Assembly: GCF_010681825.2 (NCBI RefSeq)
Contig: NZ_CP066776.1
Location: 1,860,001 to 1,924,000 of the forward strand
DNA length: 64,000 nucleotides
Reading direction: 5' to 3'
Source: Sulfuriroseicoccus oceanibius
GTDB lineage: Bacteria > Verrucomicrobiota > Verrucomicrobiia > Verrucomicrobiales > SLCJ01
Shown here: positions 1-7,518 of the stretch, one piece after another
How the letters are laid out: each line of letters opens with the position of its first letter
Position numbering within the stretch: position 1 is the first letter of the stretch
Translations under genes and position numbers: made by a program
Notes under the pieces: generated by a model
Database searches by the model: none
What the model saw: the letters and a program-made list of their open reading frames with translations, nothing else
What the model was told of the DNA's origin: nothing

Positions 1-857
1 CGGTCGAAATAGCAAGTGCCTGCCAGTGTGTGCTCTTTGACGCGTTGTTGAGTGCGGTTGAGTTCGTGGTCCGGGACATCTGCCATTTCGCGGATGCCCA
101 TGGACTCGAGACGCTCGACCTTGGTGCGCTGGATGCGAGGCAGATGGGTGACAGGATGTGTTGCCTTGGGGAGATGGGCGTGACAATGGTCTATAAATGG
201 GCACTCGAATGGATCGCTGCACTGTGAGCCTGGCTGGATGTTCGGCTCACTGGTGCATGCCGCAACGTCGTGAGCTTGGCGGATCCAACCGGCGACTTCA
301 TCGTGACGACCCATCGCTTCGGCGGTGAGATCGTTTTCAGTGAAGAGTCCATGGTAGTTGCCATTGCCTTGATAGACGAACTGGTTGTTGATATGCGCCA
401 GAGCCGCCGAGTCAATGGTCACTCCCGCCTGGGTGGCGATGTAGGTTTGTACAGCCACGTCGTCGCGGTAGTAGTCTTTTAGTTTGGTCGACGACTTTAC
501 CTCGATCATGCGCCACGCGGTGCCGTTGCCATTGCGGACCGGGATCATGACATCGGCAAAGGCATGACCACCCGCTGATTGCACGCCTGCTTCGAAGAGA
601 ATTTTCGAGCCGGATTGGAGTAGATGTCGGCTGCGGTTGATGGCGTTAGCGAAGCCTTCCTGTTGGAAGTCGATGATTTCGCTTTCTCCCTGGGTGGCAT
701 AGAGAGCCTGGGCGACTTCTCCTACCTGGTTGCCAATGGCAAAGACGACCTCGGAGCGCGAGTCATCGCGTAGCTCGGGGCTATGTACTTCCAGCCACAG
801 ACGTTTCGGGCATTGGCGGAAGGCGATGATTTTTGATTTGGAAAGTGAGCGTGGCAT
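1..857 (-). CDS. DUF2779-like / Cas4-like PD-(D/E)XK nuclease, 3' end outside window
   Basis: An open frame runs without a stop from the ATG at 857 to the window edge, so only the N-terminal 285 residues are seen. The start reads MPRSLSKSKIIAFRQCPKRL, typical of DUF2779 and Cas4-like proteins. A nuclease core is visible as FADVMIPV followed by MIEVKSST, which fits the D...ExK pattern of PD-(D/E)XK enzymes. The early Cys in QCPKRLW plus a later cluster (CSDPFECPFIDHC) could bind a 4Fe-4S cluster as in Cas4. Such proteins are often found near mobile or defence genes, but no cas gene is adjacent. The fold call is fairly safe from motifs. The biological role is unknown, and the missing C-terminal part would normally hold the DUF2779 domain. 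Confidence 0.75.
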   Translation of the reverse strand, partial: MPRSLSKSKIIAFRQCPKRLWLEVHSPELRDDSRSEVVFAIGNQVGEVAQALYATQGESEIIDFQQEGFANAINRSRHLLQSGSKILFEAGVQSAGGHAFADVMIPVRNGNGTAWRMIEVKSSTKLKDYYRDDVAVQTYIATQAGVTIDSAALAHINNQFVYQGNGNYHGLFTENDLTAEAMGRHDEVAGWIRQAHDVAACTSEPNIQPGSQCSDPFECPFIDHCHAHLPKATHPVTHLPRIQRTKVERLESMGIREMADVPDHELNRTQQRVKEHTLAGTCYFD

Positions 858-1606
858 AGGGGAAGCGGAAAGTTGAAAAGGAATCAGCGCGCTGCGCACG
901 GGTGGTCGGGAGGAACGTCACGCAGAGACGCTGAGGTGTGGATGTTGGTTGGGGATTTTCTGGACAGGATTTACATGATTGACGTGATTGGGTGTGGTGT
1001 TTCACGAGGAGACCGCGCTATCGCGAAGAAGCAGAGGAGAGGAGTGGCGGTGTCGTCAACGTCGGTGCGGTGCCGGTATACGGGGGGCGATGAAGCAACC
1101 TCACTCTTGAGGTTGTGCTGATGATCCAGCGCAGTTGCTGGATGTTGATAGAGTAGGCTCACGCGAAGATCCCAAAGACCTAAAGTTGAGGCATGCTTAT
1201 TGAGTGCTTTTTAGACAGGATGGACATGATTCACAGGATTGTGTGGGGGGAGGAGGGAATTGGGAAAGTTGAGATTGGAAAGGCGAAAAGGAATCAGCGC
1301 GCTGCGCGCGAGTGGTCGGAAGGAACCTCACGCAGAGACGCGGAGACGCAGAGGTTTTGAGGAACCGTCACTCCACGCTTGCGTAGATATCATAACAATC
1401 TGAGGAATCTGCGGTTACCCCTATTCTTTAGACAGGATGAACATGATTCACTGGATTTTGTGTGGTGGCTCACGCGCAGGTGTCGCTGAGCGACGAGTTG
1501 GAGAGCAGCTACGCGGCAAGTGGAGGTAGTTGAAGTTAGGGGGGGAGTTGGGCTGCGGGATTGTTGAGATCCTACAGCCCGGATGTCACGGGTGAGTGCC
1601 GCGTTT
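858..1606. repeat. Gene-free block of modular intergenic repeats
   Basis: No credible gene is present. The block carries modules that recur elsewhere in the window. Module A is CTCACGCAGAGACGC plus GGAGACGCAGAG (near 917 and 1329). Module B is TTTAGACAGGAT followed by ACATGATTCAC (near 1211 and 1429). Module C is AATCAGCGCGCTGCGC (near 880 and 1290). Module D is GCAACCTCACTCTTGAGGTT, a short inverted repeat (near 1096). Module E is CACGCTTGCGTAGATATCAT (near 1372). Confidence 0.8.
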
Positions 1607-2278
1607 CTAGCGGCGGCCTTCTTCTTCCTCTACGATGTCGCTGAGGGTGGTGCGAAGGTCTTTGCAGACCTTTTTCGAGCGGACGCCTTTTTGGAAAAGT
1701 CGGGTGGCGGTGACACGGCGCGAGACACTTGAGTATGATGACATGACACCGGCTTCTCCATCGGCCACACAAGAGGCGTTTTGGGATTGGACGCCGTAAT
1801 CCGCCGCGGTTTCCATTGCATTCTGTGTGGCGGCCAGAAAGAGAAACTCCCATTGGTACTCATTGGTTTGGTGCTGGATCATTTCGCGGATCTTGCGGGC
1901 CGAGTAGTCCGTTGAGGCGTTTTCATATCCGTCGGTATAGATGGCGATGATGACCTTTCCTGGGCGCTCGGCTTCCGGCATTTTCGCGAGCTTTTTGCCG
2001 ATGTTGTCGATCGTGCGTCCGATGGCGTCGAGCAGGGCAGTCATGCCCCGCGGGATATAAGTGCGGGCGGTCAGCGGGTTGACTTCGGCGACTGGTTCGC
2101 TGTCCGCGTGGAGCAGGTATTCATCGTCGAAGAGAACGAGGGTGAGGTTGGCGTCGCCATCGGTTTCCTGTTGTTCTTTGAGGAACTGATTGAACCCGGT
2201 GACCGCGGCTTCTTGGAATGGGGACATCGAACCAGAGCGGTCGAGGATGTAGGCGATTTCGGTAAGGTTTGTATTCAT
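1607..2278 (-). CDS. Small von Willebrand factor A (VWA) domain protein
   Basis: The 223-residue protein is essentially one VWA domain. The metal-ion-dependent adhesion site is intact: DRSGSM at residues 13-18, a Thr in RGMTALLDAI, and an Asp in IYTDGYENAS. There is no signal peptide or membrane segment, so it should be cytoplasmic. The start is the ATG at 2278. Repeat blocks isolate it on both sides. VWA proteins are a known partner in the predicted membrane-remodelling system built around FtsZ-like proteins and OmpA-family proteins. A tubulin-like and OmpA operon lies 4 kb away on the same strand, so a link is plausible but only inferred. The domain call is secure and the role is unknown. 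Confidence 0.85.
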   Translation of the reverse strand: MNTNLTEIAYILDRSGSMSPFQEAAVTGFNQFLKEQQETDGDANLTLVLFDDEYLLHADSEPVAEVNPLTARTYIPRGMTALLDAIGRTIDNIGKKLAKMPEAERPGKVIIAIYTDGYENASTDYSARKIREMIQHQTNEYQWEFLFLAATQNAMETAADYGVQSQNASCVADGEAGVMSSYSSVSRRVTATRLFQKGVRSKKVCKDLRTTLSDIVEEEEGRR

Positions 2279-2422
2279 GGGAGTTTGATTGCTGATTGGG
2301 AGCGGTTTCTACTCAATGCGTGTGGTTGTGGATGGTTCCGGAAATTTGTGTGTTTTTATCAAGATGATCCGGAGTGACGCTGATCACCTTAGACAAGGGC
2401 GTGGGACATTGGTGGGGTGAGG

Positions 2423-2735
2423 GGGAGGAAAGCAGATAGTTGAAATGAGAAATCTGAAATGAAGTGAGCGCGCTGGGCGCGGAGGAGGCTTGGTTTTTAG
2501 ACAGGATTTACACGATTCACGGGATTATGGGCTCACGCAGAGATGCAGAGGGGGGCTGAATTGGAGTGAGGGTGTCCTCACTGGCTGAGTCATGTCGTCA
2601 TGCAGGGGGGGCGATGGAGCAACCTCACTCCTGAGGTTGAACTAGGCTCCGGCGGAGCCGCTGGCTGAGGAGACTCACGCGAAGATCCCAAAGACCCAAA
2701 GGTGGAGATAGAGTGAGACGAGTTGAAGCTTCGCA
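2423..2735. repeat. Composite direct repeat, copy 1 of 3
   Basis: First of three adjacent copies of a composite unit that starts GGGAGGAAAGCAGATAGTTG and ends GAGTTGAAGCTTCGCA. It contains modules C, B, A and D in that order, plus the palindromic GGCTCCGGCGGAGCC. This copy lacks the internal E module seen in the other two. No gene is visible between 2279 and 3741. Confidence 0.85.
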
Positions 2736-3292
2736 GGGAGGAAAGCAGATAGTTGAAGTGGGAAGTTTGAAATGAAGTGAGCGCGCTGGGCTCGGAGGAG
2801 GCTTGTTTTTTAGACAGGATTTACATGATTCACGGGATTATGGGCTCACGCAGAGGCGCGGAGACGCAGAGGGGAGAAGAGTTTTAGGTGGTTACGTGGT
2901 TAGGTTTTAGGTGGGGAGTGGTCGCTGCGCTCCGGTGTGATCGAAGACGGTGGGGACAGCGTCACTCCAGGCACCGCACACGCTTGCGTAGAAATCATAA
3001 CAATCTGAGGAATCTGCGGTTCCCCCTATTCTTTAGACAGGATCAACATGATTCACGGGATTGCGTGTAGTGGCTCACGCGGAGACCACGCTATCGCTGA
3101 GACGCAGAGGGGGCTGAATTGGAGTGAGGGTGTCCTCACCGGCTGAGTCATGTGGTCATGCAGGGGGGCGATGGAGCAACCTCACTCCTGAGGTTGAACT
3201 AGGCTCCGGCGGAGCCGCTGGCTGAGGAGACTCACGTGAAGATCCCAAAGACCCAAAGGTGGAGATAGAGTGAGACGAGTTGAAGCTTCGCA
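2736..3292. repeat. Composite direct repeat, copy 2 of 3
   Basis: Second copy, directly abutting the first. It is longer because it carries an extra block with module E (CGCTTGCGTAGAAATCATAA) and a second module B near 3034. Its last 170 bases match copy 1 almost exactly. Confidence 0.85.
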
Positions 3293-3738
3293 GGGAGGAA
3301 AGCAGATAGTTGAAGTGGGAAGTTTGAAATGAAGTGAGCGCGCTGGGCGCGAAGGAGGCTTGTTTTTTAGACAGGATTTACACGATTCACGGGATTATGG
3401 GCTCACGCAGAGGCGCGGAGACGCAGAGGTTTTGAGGAACCGTCACTCCACGCTTGCGTAGAAATCATAACAATCTGAGGAATCTGCGGTTCCCCCTATT
3501 CTTTAGACAGGATCAACATGATTCACGGGATTGCGTGTAGTGACTCACGCGGAGACCACGCTATCGCGGAGACGCAGAGGTATGAATGAATTGGAGTGAA
3601 GGTGTCCTCACCGGTTGAGTCATGTCGTCATGCAGGGGGGCGATGGAGCAACCTCACTCCTGAGGTTGAACTAGGCTCCGGCGGAGCCGCTGGCTAAGGA
3701 GACTCACGCGAAGGTCCCTAAGACCCAAAGTCGGGAGA
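3293..3738. repeat. Composite direct repeat, copy 3 of 3
   Basis: Third copy, directly abutting the second. It has the same module order as copy 2 but lacks roughly 110 bases in the middle. It ends at the 3' end of the gene at 3742. Confidence 0.85.
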
Positions 3739-3741
3739 GGG

Positions 3742-4041
3742 TTACTCGGTGGTGTCCTTGCGGCGCTGCCGTGCTTCCAGCATTTGTTGGAACATCTGTT
3801 CTTGAGCGGCCATGGAGGCGTACCACGCGCGGCCTTTGGCGATGCGTTGTTCGTGGTGTGCTAGTTCCCGGCGGAGCTCTTCGAGTTGGTCGCTGTTGAG
3901 CGGTGGGGCGTTGTCCAAATGGGCGAGCAGCTTCCCGTTGCGCGACGCATGTTCTCTATATGGGATTTCGATTGGCCCGGCTTCAGAATTGATAGTGATG
4001 GTGCCTTTGGCGAATGAGTCTTCGGTGTGTTGGGTGGTCAT
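3742..4041 (-). CDS. Small hypothetical protein with helical C-terminal half
   Basis: A 99-residue protein I do not recognise. The N-terminal half is short and partly beta-like (GTITINSEAGPIEIPY). The second half is a charged, probably helical stretch (LEELRRELAHHEQRIAKG and MFQQMLEARQRRK). It has no cysteines, signal peptide or membrane segment. The ATG at 4041 lies 61 bases behind the stop of the gene at 4103, so the two probably form one transcript. Its stop abuts the repeat array. Reality as a gene is supported by codon structure and by position, not by homology. Confidence 0.55.
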   Translation of the reverse strand: MTTQHTEDSFAKGTITINSEAGPIEIPYREHASRNGKLLAHLDNAPPLNSDQLEELRRELAHHEQRIAKGRAWYASMAAQEQMFQQMLEARQRRKDTTE

Positions 4042-4102
4042 GATCTGGTTTTGTGATGTGATTTATTTGAATTTCGAGGGCGTTTGGAGATCCGTGTGGG
4101 AT

Positions 4103-4387
4103 CTATGACAAGCGTTGTAGCAACTGGTCGCGTTTGATGATGGCGGTGGCGACATCCTTGGTCTTGAGCGAAAACCGGACCCGCTGGGTACGATGGCATC
4201 CGTCGTGAACCGTGAAATTGCACCACCAGGTTCCGTTGTTGTTCCACAGGTGGTGGGTCGGGTTGGCCTCGTCGATGCGAAGCGAGAATCCGAGCTGTCG
4301 AGAATCTGCCGCTGGAGTTGGCGTCGTCGAGTGTGAGGGGCGGCTGTTGCTTTGTGCGCTGGTGCGCATTCGATCTGTTGTGTTCAT
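4103..4387 (-). CDS. Small protein resembling an orphan integrase arm-binding domain
   Basis: 94 residues. The first 35 are Ser/Thr/Pro rich. The rest (WNNNGTWWCNFTVHDG, then RVRFSLKTKDVATAIIKRD) resembles the N-terminal arm-type DNA-binding domain of tyrosine recombinases, where an aromatic-rich sheet is followed by SLgTkd...A...rd. No core-binding or catalytic domain follows, so it is not an integrase. It could be a DNA-binding accessory protein or the remnant of an integrase gene. It begins at the ATG at 4387, downstream of a terminator-like hairpin and a candidate riboswitch on the same strand, and is followed by the gene at 3742. The similarity is by eye only. Confidence 0.6.
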   Translation of the reverse strand: MNTTDRMRTSAQSNSRPSHSTTPTPAADSRQLGFSLRIDEANPTHHLWNNNGTWWCNFTVHDGCHRTQRVRFSLKTKDVATAIIKRDQLLQRLS

Positions 4388-4450
4388 GATGTGATCTCGT
4401 GTCCGAGGGTTTCACATCAGCAGCGGACTATTCGTGGTCTGCTTTCCGAA

Positions 4451-4494
4451 AACAAAAACGACCCGGCCCGATGGGATCATCAGGCCGGGTCGTT
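4451..4494 (-). terminator. Strong intrinsic terminator in the leader of the 4387 gene
   Basis: A perfect 12-bp stem (AACGACCCGGCC, 4457-4468, with its complement at 4483-4494) has a 14-base loop. On the minus strand it is followed by a run of Ts (TTTTTGTTTT). It lies between the candidate riboswitch and the next minus-strand gene, where an attenuator would sit. Six loop bases (GATGAT) are complementary to the P1 strand of the aptamer. Confidence 0.75.
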
Positions 4495-4569
4495 GAAATC
4501 CGGGTGGAAGATTGGTTCGCTACAAAGACAATGCTTTGATCGCTCATCGTGATGGACAACTCGCGCTCT

Positions 4570-4639
4570 CCATCATCTAGGCACCTTGGCTTTCCACAAG
4601 CCAGGTTGCCGGACCCCGAAAGGTCGCTCCTGATGATGG
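4570..4639 (-). promoter_or_regulatory. Candidate SAM-type riboswitch (SAM-I/IV clan)
   Basis: On the minus strand an 8-bp closing stem (4632-4639 with 4570-4577) encloses two hairpins. The first is GACC-TTTCGG-GGTC. The second has CCGGCAACC on its 5' side and AAGGTGCC on its 3' side, separated by a GGCTT/AAGCC stem. The GGCAACC...AAGGTGC(C) pattern in a P3-like arm inside a short P1 is the hallmark of SAM-I and SAM-IV aptamers. A promoter-like GATAAT lies just upstream (about 4646-4651) with TTGATC 15 bases before it, which would start the RNA close to P1. A terminator follows at 4494-4457. Assignment is by eye. The downstream genes are not methionine genes, which is unexpected. Confidence 0.5.
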
Positions 4640-4773
4640 TTGCAGATTATCCAAGGTGCGCATTTTGATCAACCAGGAAGTCGTGGCAAGTGTGTCATAA
4701 AGATCAGGTGCACTTTCTACGTGGACTGGGGAGTCTTGACGCTGATGTGGTAATTGTGTTAGTCACCGGCGGC

Positions 4774-5772
4774 ATGAGCAACTTTGTTGGTGGTAGCAGG
4801 CTTCAGATGGAGCGGATTATTGAGATCTTCGAGGCTGTAAAGAGTAATCGCTATCCCAACTGCACGACATTGGCTGAAGAGTTGGAAGTGACGCCGAAGA
4901 CAATTCAGCGCGATATTTCCTTTATGAAGAGGCGCTTGAACGTTCCCATTGAGTACGACAAGTCGATGCATGGGTACGTGGTGACCGGCGATTGGGATGG
5001 CCTGCCTGGAATGGACGTACAAGTGGAGGATTTGGCGGCTTTGTTTTTAGCAAAGCATGCGTTGGGGAGTGTCAGGGGAACCCAGCTTGCGGATGCGCTG
5101 CGGCCGGCATTCGAGAAGCTCACGAGTCGGCTGGAGGGCAAGGTGAATATGAACTGGCGGGAGATGGACCAGGCGTTTTCGGTCAAGCAGGTCGGGGCGC
5201 TGGACGTGGATTTGAAAATGTTTGGCAAGCTGGCCGAGGCGGTGGTGAAGCAACTGTCTGTCGAGTTTTCCTATCGCAAGGTGGATGCGAGTTCATCCGA
5301 GCCACGGCGGCTGAACCCATACCACGTCGGGGAGATTGCCGGGGGCTGGTATGTGATTGGGTTTGATCTCGATCGTGAAGCGCTGCGGACCTTTGCGCTG
5401 CAGCGGATCAAAGGGCTGAAGGTGACCAGCGGGCATTTTGAGAGGATCGATGGATTTGATATCAACGAGCACATCGGATCGAGTGTGGGGGTGTGGGATA
5501 ACCAAAGCGCCCAATCTAGCGAGGTGGTGCTTGAGGTGAGCGGCTGGGTTGCGCGCATGGTGCAAGAGCGTAAGTGGCATTCATCGCAGAAGGTCAAAGC
5601 GCTCGATGACTATGGGACCAAGGTCGAGGTGCGGATGACCTTGGGGAACCTGGAGGAGGTGAAGCAGTTGGTGCTGAGCTGGGGGCGGAATGTGAAGGTG
5701 ATTGAGCCGGTCGAGCTGCGCGATGCGATTCGGGAGGAAGCGCAGGGGATGCTGGCTGTGTATGCGGGGTGA
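4774..5772 (+). CDS. WYL-domain transcriptional regulator
   Basis: From the ATG at 4774 the protein has about 332 residues. An N-terminal winged helix-turn-helix (MERIIEIFEAVKSN, then TTLAEELEVTPKTIQRD) is followed by a WYL domain (FSYRKVDASS, PYHVGEIAGGWYVIGFD, RTFALQRIKGL) and a C-terminal extension with VSGWVARMVQERKW. WYL proteins bind nucleotides or nucleic acids and regulate DNA repair and many phage-defence loci. This one is monocistronic and points away from the riboswitch. It faces the seven-gene operon tail-to-tail across an 835-base repeat block, so it could regulate that operon, though nothing direct shows this. An upstream GTG at 4690 and an ATG at 4807 are alternative starts. 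Confidence 0.85.
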   Translation: MSNFVGGSRLQMERIIEIFEAVKSNRYPNCTTLAEELEVTPKTIQRDISFMKRRLNVPIEYDKSMHGYVVTGDWDGLPGMDVQVEDLAALFLAKHALGSVRGTQLADALRPAFEKLTSRLEGKVNMNWREMDQAFSVKQVGALDVDLKMFGKLAEAVVKQLSVEFSYRKVDASSSEPRRLNPYHVGEIAGGWYVIGFDLDREALRTFALQRIKGLKVTSGHFERIDGFDINEHIGSSVGVWDNQSAQSSEVVLEVSGWVARMVQERKWHSSQKVKALDDYGTKVEVRMTLGNLEEVKQLVLSWGRNVKVIEPVELRDAIREEAQGMLAVYAG

Positions 5773-6607
5773 GGAAAGTAGTGATTGGTGATTGGTGATT
5801 GGCCGGGGCGATGCTGTTAGGCGGGTTTCGATGGAGCAACCTCACTCTTGAGGTGGACCTGCAGATCCGGCGGAGCCTCTGGATGGTTTTCTAGACAGGA
5901 TTCACATGATTTACGTGATTTTTAGGAGGTGTCGTGTGGTCGATAAAAGTTTGGAGAAAGGGGGCTCATGCAGAGACCACGCTAGTGCTAAGGCGCAGAG
6001 AAGAGGATGAAGTGGAGCGACGCCGTCACGTTGGGGAGGGGGAGGAAAGTAGACGGTTGAAATGGGAAACTTGAAATGAAGTGAGCGCGCTGTGCGCGGG
6101 TGTCGGGAGGATGCTCACGCAGAGGCGCGAAGACGCAGAGGTGTCGCTGCGCGACGGGTTTAAGGTTCGCTGCGCGGAAAGCGGGGTGTAGTTGAAGTGG
6201 AGATGACGCACAGCGTGCGGATCTGTTGGGAGGATGCTCACGCAGAGAGCCCAAAGACCCAAAGGTTTGGAAAAGGGGGGGGCTCATGCAGAGACCACGC
6301 TAGCGCTAAGGCGCAGAGAAGAGGATGAAGTGGAGTGACGGTGTCCTCACCGTCTGAGAGACGCCGTCACGTGGTTTCCGATCGAACACTCTCAGGTCTT
6401 AGGTCGGATGGAATGGCCACAAGAAAGGCAAGAAGTCACAAAAGCGGAAGCAAGATGGCTCACGCAGAGACGCGAAGACGCAGAGGTGTAGCTGCGCGAC
6501 GGGTTTAAGCTTCGCTGCGCGGAAAGCGGGTGGGGGGATTGAAGATCTAAGGTTTCAAAATTAAGATGAAGTTTGGCTGTGCGTTCCGCCATCTTCCATC
6601 AGGCTCA
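5773..6607. repeat. Gene-free repeat block between the WYL and HNH genes
   Basis: No gene is visible. Module D (GCAACCTCACTCTTGAGG, near 5833), module B (TCTAGACAGGATTCACATG, near 5890) and module A variants (near 5967, 6115, 6237, 6282 and 6461) are present. There is also a local repeat, GCGACGGGTTTAAG followed by TTCGCTGCGCGGAAAGCGGG (near 6154 and 6496). The phrase TCATGCAGAGACCACGCTAG occurs twice, near 5967 and 6285. Confidence 0.8.
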
Positions 6608-7507
6608 TTATGAGCGGCGTAGATGCTTTAGGCGCCAGGCGAGAGATTCTTCGGCTGGGAAGAATGCTTCATCGTTGGGGAGCAGGATGATTTGGCCATT
6701 GAGCTGGAGAAGCTCCTTTTCAGCGTCGGAGCGGCGGGAGTCGAAGAGCGGGCTGACGTGCCATTTGTGATCCGGCCCCGGGCTGATGAGTTTTTGGTCC
6801 ATGGCCCAGTGGTGGTGTTTGCACAATGCCATTCCATTGCTCGGGTGGTCGTTGTGGCTTTGGCTGAACGGAATTAGATGCGCGGCATCGATGAAGCGGA
6901 CGTCATGTTGCGGGAGCTTAATGCGCAGGCCGCAGGCCGCGCAGCGGTCGTCGTAAATCTGAGCGATTTTGTCGCGGAATGCTGAACTTCGTTTCGGGGA
7001 TTCCTGCACGCGGTCGCTAGCGTTTGTTTTCGGGGGCTCGTAGCGAGTTAGTAATTGCTGGCGATACTGAGGAAAGTAGCGGGAGATGAGCAACCGTCGG
7101 ACCGCATCGCGTTTCTCCGGCGTGTCGATCTCGCGTTGGAAGGCGTCGGAGAACTCTCCGACCACCATCCCTCGTTGCTGTTGCAGCGGTGCTTTTTGTA
7201 GCAACTGTCCTGTTGCGAGATCTTTGGCGACCCAGATCTTGTCCGACTTCAAGTGGTAGAATGGCAGCTGTGGAGTGCAGCTGTCATCCTTCGCCCGCAC
7301 CACATCGAAGAACCGCTTGAAGCTCTCGGTCAACTCCTGGTTCCAGACCACCTGGGAGGCGCTCGCCCGCCCCTGGTCGATCATCTCCAGCGCAGCCAGC
7401 AGGAGCAATGGCTTGTGAGGTCGCTCGTGGCGACCTGAACCGGTGCCGGTGATGCCGACGTTGAGGTTGTACAAGGTATCGGCGATGGAGGTGGGGTCGT
7501 GGGGCAT
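6608..7507 (-). CDS. HNH endonuclease with sulfur-binding-domain-like N-terminus
   Basis: 299 residues. Residues about 20-100 carry RHERPHKPLLLLAAL and later LPFYHLKSDKIWV, the signature of the sulfur-binding domain that lets ScoMcrA-type enzymes read phosphorothioate DNA. Residues 180-245 form an HNH nuclease: CAACG (Cys189, Cys192), IDAAHLIPF (His210), Asn224 and CKHHHWAMD. It is therefore probably a type IV-like restriction nuclease. It is the last gene of the seven-gene operon, starting 11 bases after the zinc-finger gene. In Zorya type II, a MotA/MotB pair is likewise accompanied by an HNH protein. The HNH call is secure, the sulfur-binding call is likely, and target specificity is unknown. 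Modified-base or plain-DNA recognition is also possible. Confidence 0.85.
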   Translation of the reverse strand: MPHDPTSIADTLYNLNVGITGTGSGRHERPHKPLLLLAALEMIDQGRASASQVVWNQELTESFKRFFDVVRAKDDSCTPQLPFYHLKSDKIWVAKDLATGQLLQKAPLQQQRGMVVGEFSDAFQREIDTPEKRDAVRRLLISRYFPQYRQQLLTRYEPPKTNASDRVQESPKRSSAFRDKIAQIYDDRCAACGLRIKLPQHDVRFIDAAHLIPFSQSHNDHPSNGMALCKHHHWAMDQKLISPGPDHKWHVSPLFDSRRSDAEKELLQLNGQIILLPNDEAFFPAEESLAWRLKHLRRS

Positions 7508-7518
7508 GTGGAAATTTC

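Noticed and set aside
2423-3738. Direct repeats considered as a CRISPR array
   Set aside because: Units are 300-560 bases long, nearly contiguous and composite. There are no short regular repeats with unique spacers.
4570-4639. Hammerhead ribozyme, because CTGATGA and GAAA occur on the plus strand
   Set aside because: The order and spacing needed for the hammerhead core are not met; the minus-strand SAM-like fold explains the pairing better.
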